A DNA stretch of 64,000 nucleotides. Source: Galeopsis tetrahit. Lineage: Eukaryota > Streptophyta > Magnoliopsida > Lamiales > Lamiaceae. Location: positions 73,277,727 to 73,341,726 of the forward strand of contig OY776119.1 in NCBI GenBank assembly GCA_963675135.1, in the 5' to 3' direction. Under the pieces are notes generated by a model. It had not been told where the DNA came from. It made no database searches and saw only the letters and a list, made by a program, of their open reading frames with translations. The position numbers and the translations under genes were made by a program. Shown in pieces: positions 45,710 to 55,074 of the stretch. Positions within the stretch are counted from its first letter, which is position 1, and each line of letters opens with the position of its first letter.

Positions 45710-47011
45710 TGTAGGTCCCTAAGTTGAGTTAATATCGAGGGAAGCTAAAGAAAATGTCTAGAGGGGGGTGAATAGACTTTTCTAAAATCTTTCGATATAT
45801 CAGAATTACAATGTGCGGAATACGAAATTATCAATGAGCCCAATTAAAGTTTATACTCAACTTAATTCGAGAACTCTGTTTTATGTATACTCAGCTAGTC
45901 TAGTTCAGTTATGTAATTCAATTAACTAAACAATTAATCAATTAAACAACAAACAAAACAGTAAAGTAAATCAAACACGAGATTTATAGTGGTTCGACAA
46001 CTTGTCTACATCCACTCTCACAAACCCAGTTGTGATGTTTCCACTAAACTCTTCCGATCGAGTACAAGTGTATGTTCCTGTCTTTAAATTCTCAAGAAGA
46101 AGACTTTAGATCTTCAACAGACTATACCTCCAGATATGTCTACGATCTAACTAGAAATTTTACAAGTATCTAGCATCTTGAAAAATAACAAAACAAAACT
46201 AAAAACTTCTCTGATCTTCAGTAGTAGCCTTCTTGATTCTTCACTTGTCTTCTGGCTTCTATCTGAACTTCAATCAACTCTGAGAGTAAACTTCGAATAT
46301 ATCTTTACTTCGAGTATGTAGATTTTCAGTGTATCAGTTGTCTTCAAATGATTACCATCATGAAGTATTTATAAACTTCTGAAATCAAGAACTAATCAGT
46401 TGTAACCAACTTTTCTTGATAACTACCTTCAACTGAATCTTCTTATCCATATACGCGTTTCTTGTTGTGTATTAGTTATTCCATAACTAACTTTTATATC
46501 TTTATCTTTTCACGCGCTTCTAACTAACTATCTTCACGTTGACTTGTCTTGAGTAGACTTGTATGTACTTGTCTTGTCTTGTAGTCCTCCTGTCTTGAGT
46601 AGTAGACTTTAACTCTTCTTGTCTGGTCTTCCTTGTTCAATCAGTAGACTATACTAAACCTATCAAGACTATTACATTACTTTAAGCTTTCATAATACAA
46701 GCTTAGTCAACTTATAAACTATACAATAAAACTAATCTATTACATATAAAAACATCATGAGCTCTATACAACATTTAAATAGCTCAGTAACAAACTTAAA
46801 CAAATACTGTAAACACATATGAAGTACTTATAAACTGTACTTATCTTTTCATGTGAACTTATGTGAACTCTACTGGTCTTGTACAAGATGACTTAACTCA
46901 ACTAGACTAGATCAGTCAACACTTAGAAAATATTCATACTACTTTTGCCTTTATCAAAACTTCATCTTTTATTCATCATTTAGGACTTGTTCTAGGATTC
47001 ATATCCCAACA
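45710..47011 (-). repeat. Element 1 5' LTR
   Basis: 1302 bp, the same length as 33862-35163 with about four differences. The TATA box candidate is at 46366-46373 (TATTTATA on the plus strand). Confidence 0.92.
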
Positions 47012-47016
47012 ACAGT
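47012..47016 (+). repeat. Element 1 target-site duplication, right
   Basis: ACAGT, matching 33857-33861. Confidence 0.9.
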
Positions 47017-47231
47017 TCACATAAAAAATAGCCTGGCTCATCTAAGTTTTAGAAAACTATGGGCATTTACTTGTTGGGAGGGAGGAGGGAGGATGATATC
47101 TTAGGTTCAAAAAAACATAATACAGGACTGCAATTATTTGCACCATGAATCCAATATCAAAACAAGTCAACTTGAGTGGTTTCTTTGCGGGTTCAAAGTT
47201 AAGCTTTTGGTGCTCTCTTTGTATGCAATGT

Positions 47232-47361
47232 CATAATATTTGTGTTTATATGACTAACATTTTATGTATCTTCATGATTGAATTTAAAATGCTTCTTTGT
47301 TGTATTGTATAGACTATTGGAGTACTATGGATAATTATTTTGTGTTGCATATCCATGATAG
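47232..47361 (+). repeat. 129-bp intronic direct repeat, copy 2
   Basis: Matches 32997-33125. The two copies bracket the non-element part of the intron and the retrotransposon. Confidence 0.85.
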
Positions 47362-47441
47362 AAAAATATTTATGATTTAATATTTGTTTATTGGTAACAT
47401 TTTGGGGTATTAACATCTTTTTAAAACAATTTCCGACGCAG

Positions 47442-47570
47442 TTTTGGTTGTGCGAGCACACGCGATTAGTTGAGCCCATAGAGTGTGAATCGTTTCCTCG
47501 TTTCTTGAAATGGGACATGACTGAACTTCATACCGAGCTTGAAGAAGTCGATCTGGTTAAATATCAATAC
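47442..47570 (+). other. Exon 7 of the Ulp1-like gene
   Basis: 43 codons between GACGCAG and GTAAGTG, phase 0 at both ends. Encodes FWLCEHTRLVEPIECESF and RFLKWDMTELHTELEEVD. The 'W.CEH' and 'P.FLKW' pattern continues the domain of exon 6, which supports the splice across the retrotransposon. Confidence 0.65.
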
Positions 47571-47704
47571 GTAAGTGTGCTTCAATGTTTAGATATGATA
47601 ATCAATTGCTGTATACCAAAAAAAATTAGTTAAAAAATATTTTTCAGATGGATTACACAACCTGGTGTACTGAAAAACTGATGTATTTTGTTGGTGTATT
47701 TTAG

Positions 47705-48988
47705 TTTAGGAAGACAATGTTAATGGGAACTGCAGCTGAGAGGGACAAATTTTTGCAGCTGCAACGGTTCAGGGATCTTAAAAACAAAGAGACCGTCGGT
47801 ATCTGCGGTAACAAGGAGGTGGTTGAGGATAGGGAACAGGACAACCTTGGAGGGGATGATATTGTTGAGCCTACCGCAAACTGTGCTGTTGCGGATGTTT
47901 CAACGGATAAAACTGCTGCGGATGTTTCAACGGATAAAACTGTTGCTGATGAAGTGGCAACAGATAAAACAAATCCTGCTGGGGAGGAGATTTCTGCGGG
48001 GACGGGCGTTGTTGTTGAAGACTCTAGCATGGACCCTGTGACTTCACCAACTGTTGGGATTGGGTCAAATTCTAATTTTGATTCTGGGATAGTTCAGACC
48101 TCACCAAGTTTCAATATTGGCCTAACCCAGTATCTGAATCAAGAGTCTGCAACCGACAAATTTGTTAAGGACATTAAGAAAATATGTGAGGAGATCATTC
48201 TAGCTGATGCAGTAGAAGGTATGGTTAAACTTGGCACTGATGATTGTAATGAGAGTGTTCGTTTGGACAGCGATACAGTTGGGGGGGATAATTTTGTTGA
48301 AAATGTTGATGGAAAGGATGCTGATGATGCTGGGGCAGCATCTAAACAAGCAGATACCGAGGGGAATGGTCAATCAGGTGGGGATGGTGGGCGAGTACCA
48401 GATAACGTTGGTGGTGCTGACGATGCGGTTAAAGATAGCGATAAACAGGCACTAGTGGATGACAATGGTAAGTTGATGTTTCTTGTAGCAGAGAATGATA
48501 GACTGGCAAAGGAGCTTGAATCCCAGAGGCATAAATTTGAGGCTGATGGCAACATCAAAGACCAACTCATAAATGCCCTGCGCGTTGAAAATGGGGAGCT
48601 AGCTAATAAAATATGGGAGCTGACAAATCCGACAATAACTCAGATATTTGAGAATGCTGCCAACATGTCGCACTTGGAAGCTGTTGAGAAAAACTTTGTA
48701 GAAAACACAAAGGAAGTCGTATGTGAAGATAAGCGATCAGAGTCAACTGTTGGGGGTGATACTGATACTTCGAAGACCCCTTGCGCTAAGGTAAGACGGA
48801 GCGTCAATCACCCGGAGCCGAGCACACTTGTTCAGAGGGTAAGGAGCAGGACCTTGAATGATGAAAGGAGGCCTGTTCAAATCTCACCCCAGCTAAATAC
48901 GAGAGAACTGATACATATTAACGAGGGTGTTTGTGAAACGGTTGCTGAAGCTGAAGCGCGGGCACGAAGCATGAAGGATATCCTTTAG
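47705..48988 (+). other. Large acidic linker exon of the Ulp1-like gene
   Basis: Open from about 47705 (acceptor TATTTTAG, phase 0) through TMLMGTAAERDKFLQLQRF to a stop at 48986-48988. It is rich in Asp, Val and Ala and has a short repeat VSTDKTAADVSTDKTVAD, a central FVKDIKKICEEIILAD, a coiled coil (LMFLVAENDRLAKELES) and a basic end. An alternative acceptor at 47647 would meet an in-frame TAG at 47702. At the 3' end the frame ends in MKDIL-stop, while the expected continuation LEEKHLAVRKLDDYIRAQIV is in another frame from about 48980. Confidence 0.6.
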
Positions 48989-50698
48989 AAGAGAAGCACT
49001 TGGCTGTAAGGAAATTGGATGATTATATAAGAGCACAGATTGTGGATTTATTCAACGAAGAAGGACCGAGGTAATACAGTATGAGTAATAAGTTATGATT
49101 TATCTTTTGACTAATGTTGGTTTTTATTTTTTCTGGCCCTTGTGTTTTTTTGTAAGATCATTTTGTTTTTCGTTTTTCAGCTACTTTGTGTGGACGGGGG
49201 ACCAGCCGTTTTCTACGGTCAGCCTAATTGATGTTATTGAGATCCTCCATAACAAGCAACTCTCCACTCCGGTATGCCTCTTCACAGTAACAATATTACA
49301 AAAATTGTTTTGTACTATTGGGGGATCACACTTTATTTGTTTTCCTGTCAGTTAGCTAAGACATGCAAAGATTTGTTGACAGTTGTGATATGACTGCTTC
49401 ATAATGCTCCACTAAAAAGGGCCAACTCTCGTAGGCTTCTAGCCCCTGTCCATTAGCATATAGTCTAAGATTGGATTTTAATGTATAGTGAACTACAAGC
49501 CATTTACATCCCGTCCATAAATTAGCCCAAAAATAAAAGGTTAACAATGTTTAAAAGATTTGAAATAAAATTTATACTCAACATTTAAATACCCACGCTC
49601 AATTATATGCATATTAAATGATCAAGAGACACGCAATCTGTAATTTAAAATGTAGACTAGTTGAGATATCTGAATCTAACTATATATAATTCAATGTATT
49701 TACCAAAAAATCTCAAATGTTGAAATTGGGGTTTAGTTGGAATTTAAAATGAAAGATATAAATATTAATAAAACATTATGATATTTTCAAGAATATGTAG
49801 AGTAATTTAGTCTTTTTTAAGTAAGAAATATTCTCACTGCCATTTTATGTCATTTGAACCACATTGTGTGATTTTAACCATAATCATACAGGTGATCGAT
49901 TCGTGGTCGGACATTATATCACAGAAATATTATAATTCAACACCTGGAACGAAGAATGTTAAAATCTTCACTTTAGGCTGTCTGGTACGTTGTTCAAATT
50001 TCATGTTGAATGCTAGTGAGTTTCCACAATATCATTTTTAGACATAAATTTGACGATACAATTCTCGCTGTTTTCAAAGAGACTTGTTCGAGACAGAGCA
50101 ACGTCAAGCAAGGCGCCGTTTCTACGTATGATCGAACAACGACTGGAACAATGTCTGAACGATGATATATTGTTGTTTCCATTGATCTGCGGGAATGCTG
50201 GGGGCAGTACGAGAGCCAATGGGGACCACTAGTGTCTTTTGCGGTTCAATATGCGTAACAACGAATGGAAATTTTATAATCCCATGCGACCTAGAAACGT
50301 TGATCCACATCTGAACGAGGCTCTTGTTGTGGTAAAAAATCGGCATAAAATTATATGTGTTATGAATTCAATAAACGCTACATATTTATAAATTTGCACC
50401 CTAACATAAAATATTTTATTTACAGGTTAAATACGTGGAGGAGAAGTTGCATGACCTTTTCAAACGGTTGAGGCCGACTAGCTCTTTCTTAAACCGACCA
50501 TATAATCAACCTGTATCTGAAGACTGCTTGCAGCAAAGTGCCGATACTCTCGACTGTGGTGTCGTTGTTTACTACTTAGTGGAGAACATTGTCCTACGAC
50601 GAACTCTAAAGAAGGGGGAGCTTGGAAAAATTGCATCTAATAATTACCGTGCAAAGATGGTTAAGTGGTATATGGATCCGCTTAGTGTTGAAGTTTGA
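48980..50698 (+). other. Ulp1 catalytic exons
   Basis: Pieces: EEKHLAVRKLDDYIRAQIVD (to 49070), YFVWTGDQPFSTVSLIDVIE (49181-49271), VIDSWSDIISQKYYN and VKIFTLGCL (49892-49984), then 50080-50331 with LNDDILLFPLICGN, GDH, a TAG stop, CLLRFNMRNNEWKFYNPM, and 50426-50698 with CLQQSADTLDCGVVVYYLVE and the terminal stop. The layout matches a Ulp1 core: His in GDH, the Asp position as Asn in FYNPM, Gln in LQQ, Cys in DCG. The enzyme family normally has Trp after the His, which one base change (TGG to TAG) explains. Confidence 0.7.
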
Positions 50699-50998
50699 TT
50701 CTGTCAAGGGTTGTTTTGCTGGGTTGGGAGTGTGTGTTGATGGGTTGAATATTTATTTTTGAAGTTTGGACAACTATGGGAAACTGTTTATGTGTTGTTT
50801 GCTTTTTTTATTTTGTAGTCGGGTGGTATTAGGACAAATATGTCATGCTTTTGCGTTGGGATTGATAGGTTGTTGTTTTTTTTGAACTAAGTAATGTATT
50901 GATGGACAATGATTTGACTTTGGTTTTTTGTAATTGGGATTATCACTTTTGCTAGATGGATAAGATATGTTTTTTGTAGTGAGATATGTCTTTCTTAT
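50699..50998. other. 3' flank of the Ulp1-like gene
   Basis: T- and G-rich sequence likely containing the 3' UTR. Nothing else recognised. It ends at the LTR of element 2. Confidence 0.45.
50994..50998 (+). repeat. Element 2 target site, left copy
   Basis: CTTAT directly precedes the 5' LTR. The matching right copy would be outside the window. Confidence 0.5.
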
Positions 50999-52318
50999 TG
51001 TTGGGATATGAATCCTAGACAAGTTCTAAATGATGAAAAGATAAGATGAAGTTTTGATAAGCCAAAAATAGTTTGAATATTTTCTAAGTGTTGACTAATC
51101 TAGTCTAGTTGAGTTGAAGTCATCTTGAACAGATCAGTAGAGTTCACATGAAAAGAAAAGTATTGTTTATATTTAAAAGATAAGTACGATGTATAAGTAC
51201 TTCATATCTGTTTGTATATGATTACATTGATTGGTTTGGTTTTGAGCTATAAGTGTTGTATAGAGCTCATGATATTTCTATGTAATAGATAGATTTGTTG
51301 TATAGATTTGTAAGTTGACTAAGCTTGTATTATAAAAGCTTAATGTAATGTAATAGTCTTGTTAGATTAGATGATAGGACTAGATTAGTTCTATTAGAAG
51401 TCTACTGCACAAGAAGAGAAGAACAGTCTACTACTCAAGACAGGTGGACTACAAGACAAGTACATCTACTAGACTACACAAGACAACTTAACATGAAGAT
51501 TAGTTACAAATACGCGTGAAAGATAAGGATGGAGAAGTTAGTTATAGAATAACTAATTCGTAACAAGAAACGCGTGTATGGATAAGAAGATTCAGTTGAA
51601 ATCAGTTATCAAGAAAGGTTGGTTACAACTACCTGAGTTCTTGAAGTTCGAAGTCTATAAATACTTGAAGGAGTTTATCATTTGAAGACTACTGATTACT
51701 GAGATACTGATACGACTACTGAAATATTGATACTGCAAGCATTATTGAAGATTCAAAGTAAAGAAATTTCTCTCAGAGATTGAAGTTCAGAAAGTGAAGC
51801 TACACAAGTCAAGTGAAGATCAAAGAAGGCTACTACTGAACGAAGAGAAGTTTTATTTTCTTTTGTTGTTTCAAGTTGCTAGATACTTGTAAATCGCTAG
51901 TAAGATCGAAGAGGCACTTGATAGTGTTATCGAGAAGATCTAAGTCTTATTTCTTGGGACTTAAAGCCACAAGAACATATTACTCCATTGGACGAGTTAA
52001 TAAGAATTTCACAACTGGGTTTGTGAGAGTGGATGTAGACAAGTTGTCGAACCACTATAAATCTCGTGTTTGATTTACGTTACTGTTTTAATTGTTTAAA
52101 TTGCTTAATTATTTTAACTACTTAACTGAACTTGACTAGTTGAGTATAGAACAGAGTTCTCGAAAATAAGTTGAGTATAATCTTGAATTGGGCTCATTGT
52201 TAATTTCGTATTCCGCATATTGTACTTTGATATTTCGAAAGATTTTTGAAAAGTCTATTCACCCCCCTCTAGACATTTTCACTAGCTTCCTCGTTATTAA
52301 CTCAACTTGGGACCAACA
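50999..52318 (+). repeat. Element 2 5' LTR
   Basis: 1320 bp, TGTTGGGATATG...CCAACA. The TATA box candidate TATAAATA is at 51656-51663. It is clearly related to the element 1 LTR, with many substitutions and indels. Confidence 0.9.
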
Positions 52319-52320
52319 AG

Positions 52321-52332
52321 TGGTATCAGAGT
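52321..52332 (+). other. Element 2 primer binding site
   Basis: TGGTATCAGAGT, two bases after the LTR. It matches the initiator tRNA-Met primer except for the last base (C in element 1). Confidence 0.85.
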
Positions 52333-52516
52333 AGTAGTTTACGAACTGCTGTTTCTTGATAACCAACACAAGACTTGGGTGAAAGTCTTGGTCCAAGATC
52401 ATATTTGCTTTCGTATTCTTGATCAATATTCTTGATATATTTGTTTCTTGTTCCCTGCTCTTGACATATCTGTTATTCTTGATCATAACTCTACTTAGCA
52501 CTTATTTCTTGAAATC

Positions 52517-55054
52517 ATGTCTCTTGAGATCAGCGCTAACAAGTTACCTAAGTTCCAAGTTCAAGACTATGACTATTGGAAACTAAGGATGGAAGCCATC
52601 TTCAGTTCCACTCACGACCTAATGATCTCCGTCGTTACTGAAGGTCCAATTGTGACCATGATCCCCAATACTGCTGCCCTGGACACAAATCAACCTGTGG
52701 GTACACTCGTCAAGAAACCAAGGTCAGAACTAACCTCAGAAGAAATGAGACAGAATAATTTGGATAGCTTGGCCAAGAATTACATCTTACACACTCTTCC
52801 TAATGAGTATCTGGGAAAAGTGTTAAAATGTAAAACTGCCAAAGAAATGTGGGATCGCTTAGCTATCATTTGTGAAGGGACATCCCTAATCAAAGAAAGC
52901 AAGCTTTCCACTGCAGTCCAAAGATTCGAATCATTTCATATGAAAGCTGGTGAAACAATAGACCAGTTGGATACTCGTTTTACTAAAATCATGAATGACT
53001 TGGAAGTCCTTGGTAAATCTTATACTCCACGTGAAATCAATCTTAGGATTCTCAAAAGCCTTGATAGTCGATGGAAAATGGTAAAAATGCTTGTTAAGAA
53101 TACTCAAGATATAGACGTATGGACAGCAGAAACTATGTTTCAAACTCTAAAGGCCCATGAGTTTGATCTAGACGAAGACGAACCCATAGTAAGCAGTGAC
53201 AGAGAACATGCTGTATCTAAGAACGTTGCTTTTAAGGCTAGTTCGTCTAAGATAGACAGGTCTAAGACTAAGACTAGGTCTGCTTCTGTTAAAGACGAGA
53301 TAGATACTGATCTTAGTCTGAAGGATCAGGTAAGCCTCATGGTTAGAAAGTTTGATAGGCTGAATAAACGTTTCGGAAGATATAATAAGTTCTATAGAGA
53401 GCATAGAGGGTCTGCTTCTAAGAACTCGTCTGAGACCAGACGAGACCGAAACTCGTCCGAAAGGAGAGACGAAGTCTCGAAAGGTAACAGACAAGATAGA
53501 GAGTCTGATGGTAGGAAGATTACTCGTTCTGATAGACGTGATAAACGAAGGAACAACTCTCCTATTAAAAAGACAACTAATGACATCTTGTGCTATAACT
53601 GTGAGAAGCCAGGTCACTACATATATGAATGTCCAGACCTGAGTACCGATGATCGAGAAGAACGCAAAGCACGAAGGGAAAGAAGATACAACCGTGGTAA
53701 GAAGGCAATGATGGCCAATGATGACTCTGACTCAGACGAGTTGCCATCATCCTCATCTAGCTACCCGTCTGAACCAGATCACAATGAAGCCTTCATAGTA
53801 GATGATGGTCTATGCTTCATGGCTAAAATCGACCAAGAGGTATCATCTGCTACTTCTTTTCAATCTTGTGATGAATCAGATTCTGATGAAAGTGACACTG
53901 CCAGTAGCAAAGTAGGGAGTAGTCTTCAGCACTCTACTAGTGCAGTTGAAGACGACCTCCTACTTGCCAACAAGGCATTCATTGAAGTCAGTGACGAAAA
54001 CATCATCTTAAGACAAGAAATCATTGATCTCAAGGAAGCCCAGTCTAAAGTAGATCCTAATATAACAGTCCTAAATGAACGCTTGCAAGAAGAGTTGAGA
54101 CAACTCAAAGACAAGTGTGCATTGACAGACAAGTTGTATCAAGACCTACTTAAGACACATGCTACTGAGAAACATGAATTCAATGTTTTACAAAGTAAGT
54201 TCAAAAAGCTTGAAGAACGTAATAAGTTCTTAGAAACCGAGGTTGTCACTTTAGACCTTAAACTTACTGACCTGGTTAACTCTTCTAAGGTTAACCTTGA
54301 ATTGTCAGATAGGTATAGGGCTCCTGCTGACAAGACAGGCATAGGTGCTGAGACACCCAGCTCGTCTACTCAAGTTCCTAAGAACCCTACTATTTTCATC
54401 TCAAGCTCTTTGACTAATGATAAAGGAAAAGAACCAATGATATACGATATTGACACTCCATCAAAAGGTACTATACCAAAACAAGCTCGAGTTAACATTC
54501 CAATTACCAAAGGAGGTAAAAAGAAAGTTAACAACAAGCTTGTTCCGTTTAAAACAAGTCAACAAAGGACTAGGAATCGTGGATGACCAAATCAGGTCAG
54601 ATACGAGGATTGGTATCCCGAGGAGACTAGTACTAGACAAGTACAGACTAGACGACAAGAGTCTAGACCTCCTTTCATAAGGCAGTCTCAACTCTACTCG
54701 TCTAGACCTAGACAGGAAGGTCCAAAATATCGTACACAAGCTGTTCTATATCCTCCACCTTTGTCATATGATATCAAAGGAGAAGAAAGACCTAAACATG
54801 TCTATAAACCGTATGGACCTAATGCATACAAACCTTACTCTGACTATCATAGACAAGTGCCTGCTCAAGTAGAGATTAAGTCAAAAGGCTATCTCCAAAG
54901 AGTAGACCAGAACTCGACTGATAGGCCAGATAAGGACAACAAGGTCTTATTTTGCAACAAATATGGTCGTAAGCTTAGAAGGTCAAACTTGTTCAGGACT
55001 CCAATGTACATTTGGATTCCATTGAACTCGACTAACCCCCAAGGACCCCAATAA
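52517..55054 (+). pseudogene. Element 2 gag
   Basis: ATG at 52517 following the leader, MSLEISANKLPKFQVQDYD, with the conserved YWKLRMEAIF segment, a UBN2-like Gag core (LDSLAKNYILHTLPNEYLG, VQRFESFHMKAGETIDQLD), a CCHC knuckle CYNCEKPGHYIYEC near residue 359, coiled coils and a basic tail. TGA at 54584-54586 interrupts it; element 1 has CGA there, and the frame continues after the stop to 55054 (...STNPQGPQ). The interruption is therefore a C-to-T nonsense change and not the natural end. About 845 codons in all, long for copia Gag but normal for Sireviruses. Confidence 0.87.
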
Positions 55055-55074
55055 ACAAGGAGGGTACCTAAATT
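55055..55074 (+). other. Gag-pol junction
   Basis: Twenty bases separate the gag stop TAA (55052-55054) from the pol ATG (55075), and pol is in another frame. Element 1 has the same 20-base spacing and frame change. TCTATTGCAG ending at 55093, just inside pol, resembles a splice acceptor. Confidence 0.7.

Larger units (their letters stand above)
33862..47011 (-). mobile_element. Element 1: Sirevirus-type Ty1/copia retrotransposon
   Basis: A complete 13,150-bp element with 1302-bp LTRs, a 5-bp target duplication ACAGT, a tRNA-iMet-type primer site and a polypurine tract. The order on the minus strand is LTR, gag, pol (PR-INT-RT-RH, the copia order), large extra ORF, LTR. A size above 12 kb, long LTRs, a long gag and a further ORF after pol fit the Sirevirus (Maximus/SIRE) lineage. 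The LTRs differ at about four positions by eye, so the insertion is very recent. The coding regions are broken in several places (listed with each gene), so it cannot be autonomous. It sits antisense in intron 6 of the Ulp1-like gene. Confidence 0.92.
32963..47441 (+). other. Intron 6 of the Ulp1-like gene, carrying a retrotransposon
   Basis: Donor CCT/GTAAGC and acceptor CCGACGCAG/TTT, phase 0, joining ...GGCAIILP to FWLCEHTRLVEP. Of 14.5 kb, 13,155 bp are element 1 plus its target duplication, so the original intron was about 1.3 kb. The remaining sequence has no coding content and includes the 129-bp direct repeat. Confidence 0.7.
30563..50698 (+). pseudogene. Ulp1/C48-type cysteine protease gene, TE-linked, decayed
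   Basis: A plus-strand gene assembled by splice phase. Exons: 30563-30647, 30865-30918, 31019-31057, 31173-31268, 32068-32187, 32274-32962, 47442-47570, 47705(?)-about 48988, about 48970-49070, 49181-49271, 49892-49984, 50080-50331 and 50426-50698. The first five introns are all phase 1. The product has a basic/acidic N-terminus, a domain like the one before Ulp1 in plant transposon-linked proteins (FVIGGERVPLLNRDAQLIFG), an acidic coiled linker and a C-terminal Ulp1 core. Ulp1 enzymes cleave SUMO or related modifiers using His, Asp, Gln and Cys. Here DH, Q and DCGVV are readable, but TAG follows the His directly (50230-50232), the usual Asp position reads Asn (FYNPM), and the frame breaks near 48985. 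Intron 6 is inflated to 14.5 kb by an antisense Sirevirus, and intron 4 holds a hAT element. It could be cargo of a larger transposon whose ends I cannot fix. Confidence 0.75.

Noticed and set aside
33862..52318. Pairing the element 1 LTR with the element 2 LTR as one large nested element
   Set aside because: The LTRs differ in length and sequence, lie in opposite orientation, and element 1 has its own matching LTR pair and ACAGT target duplication.
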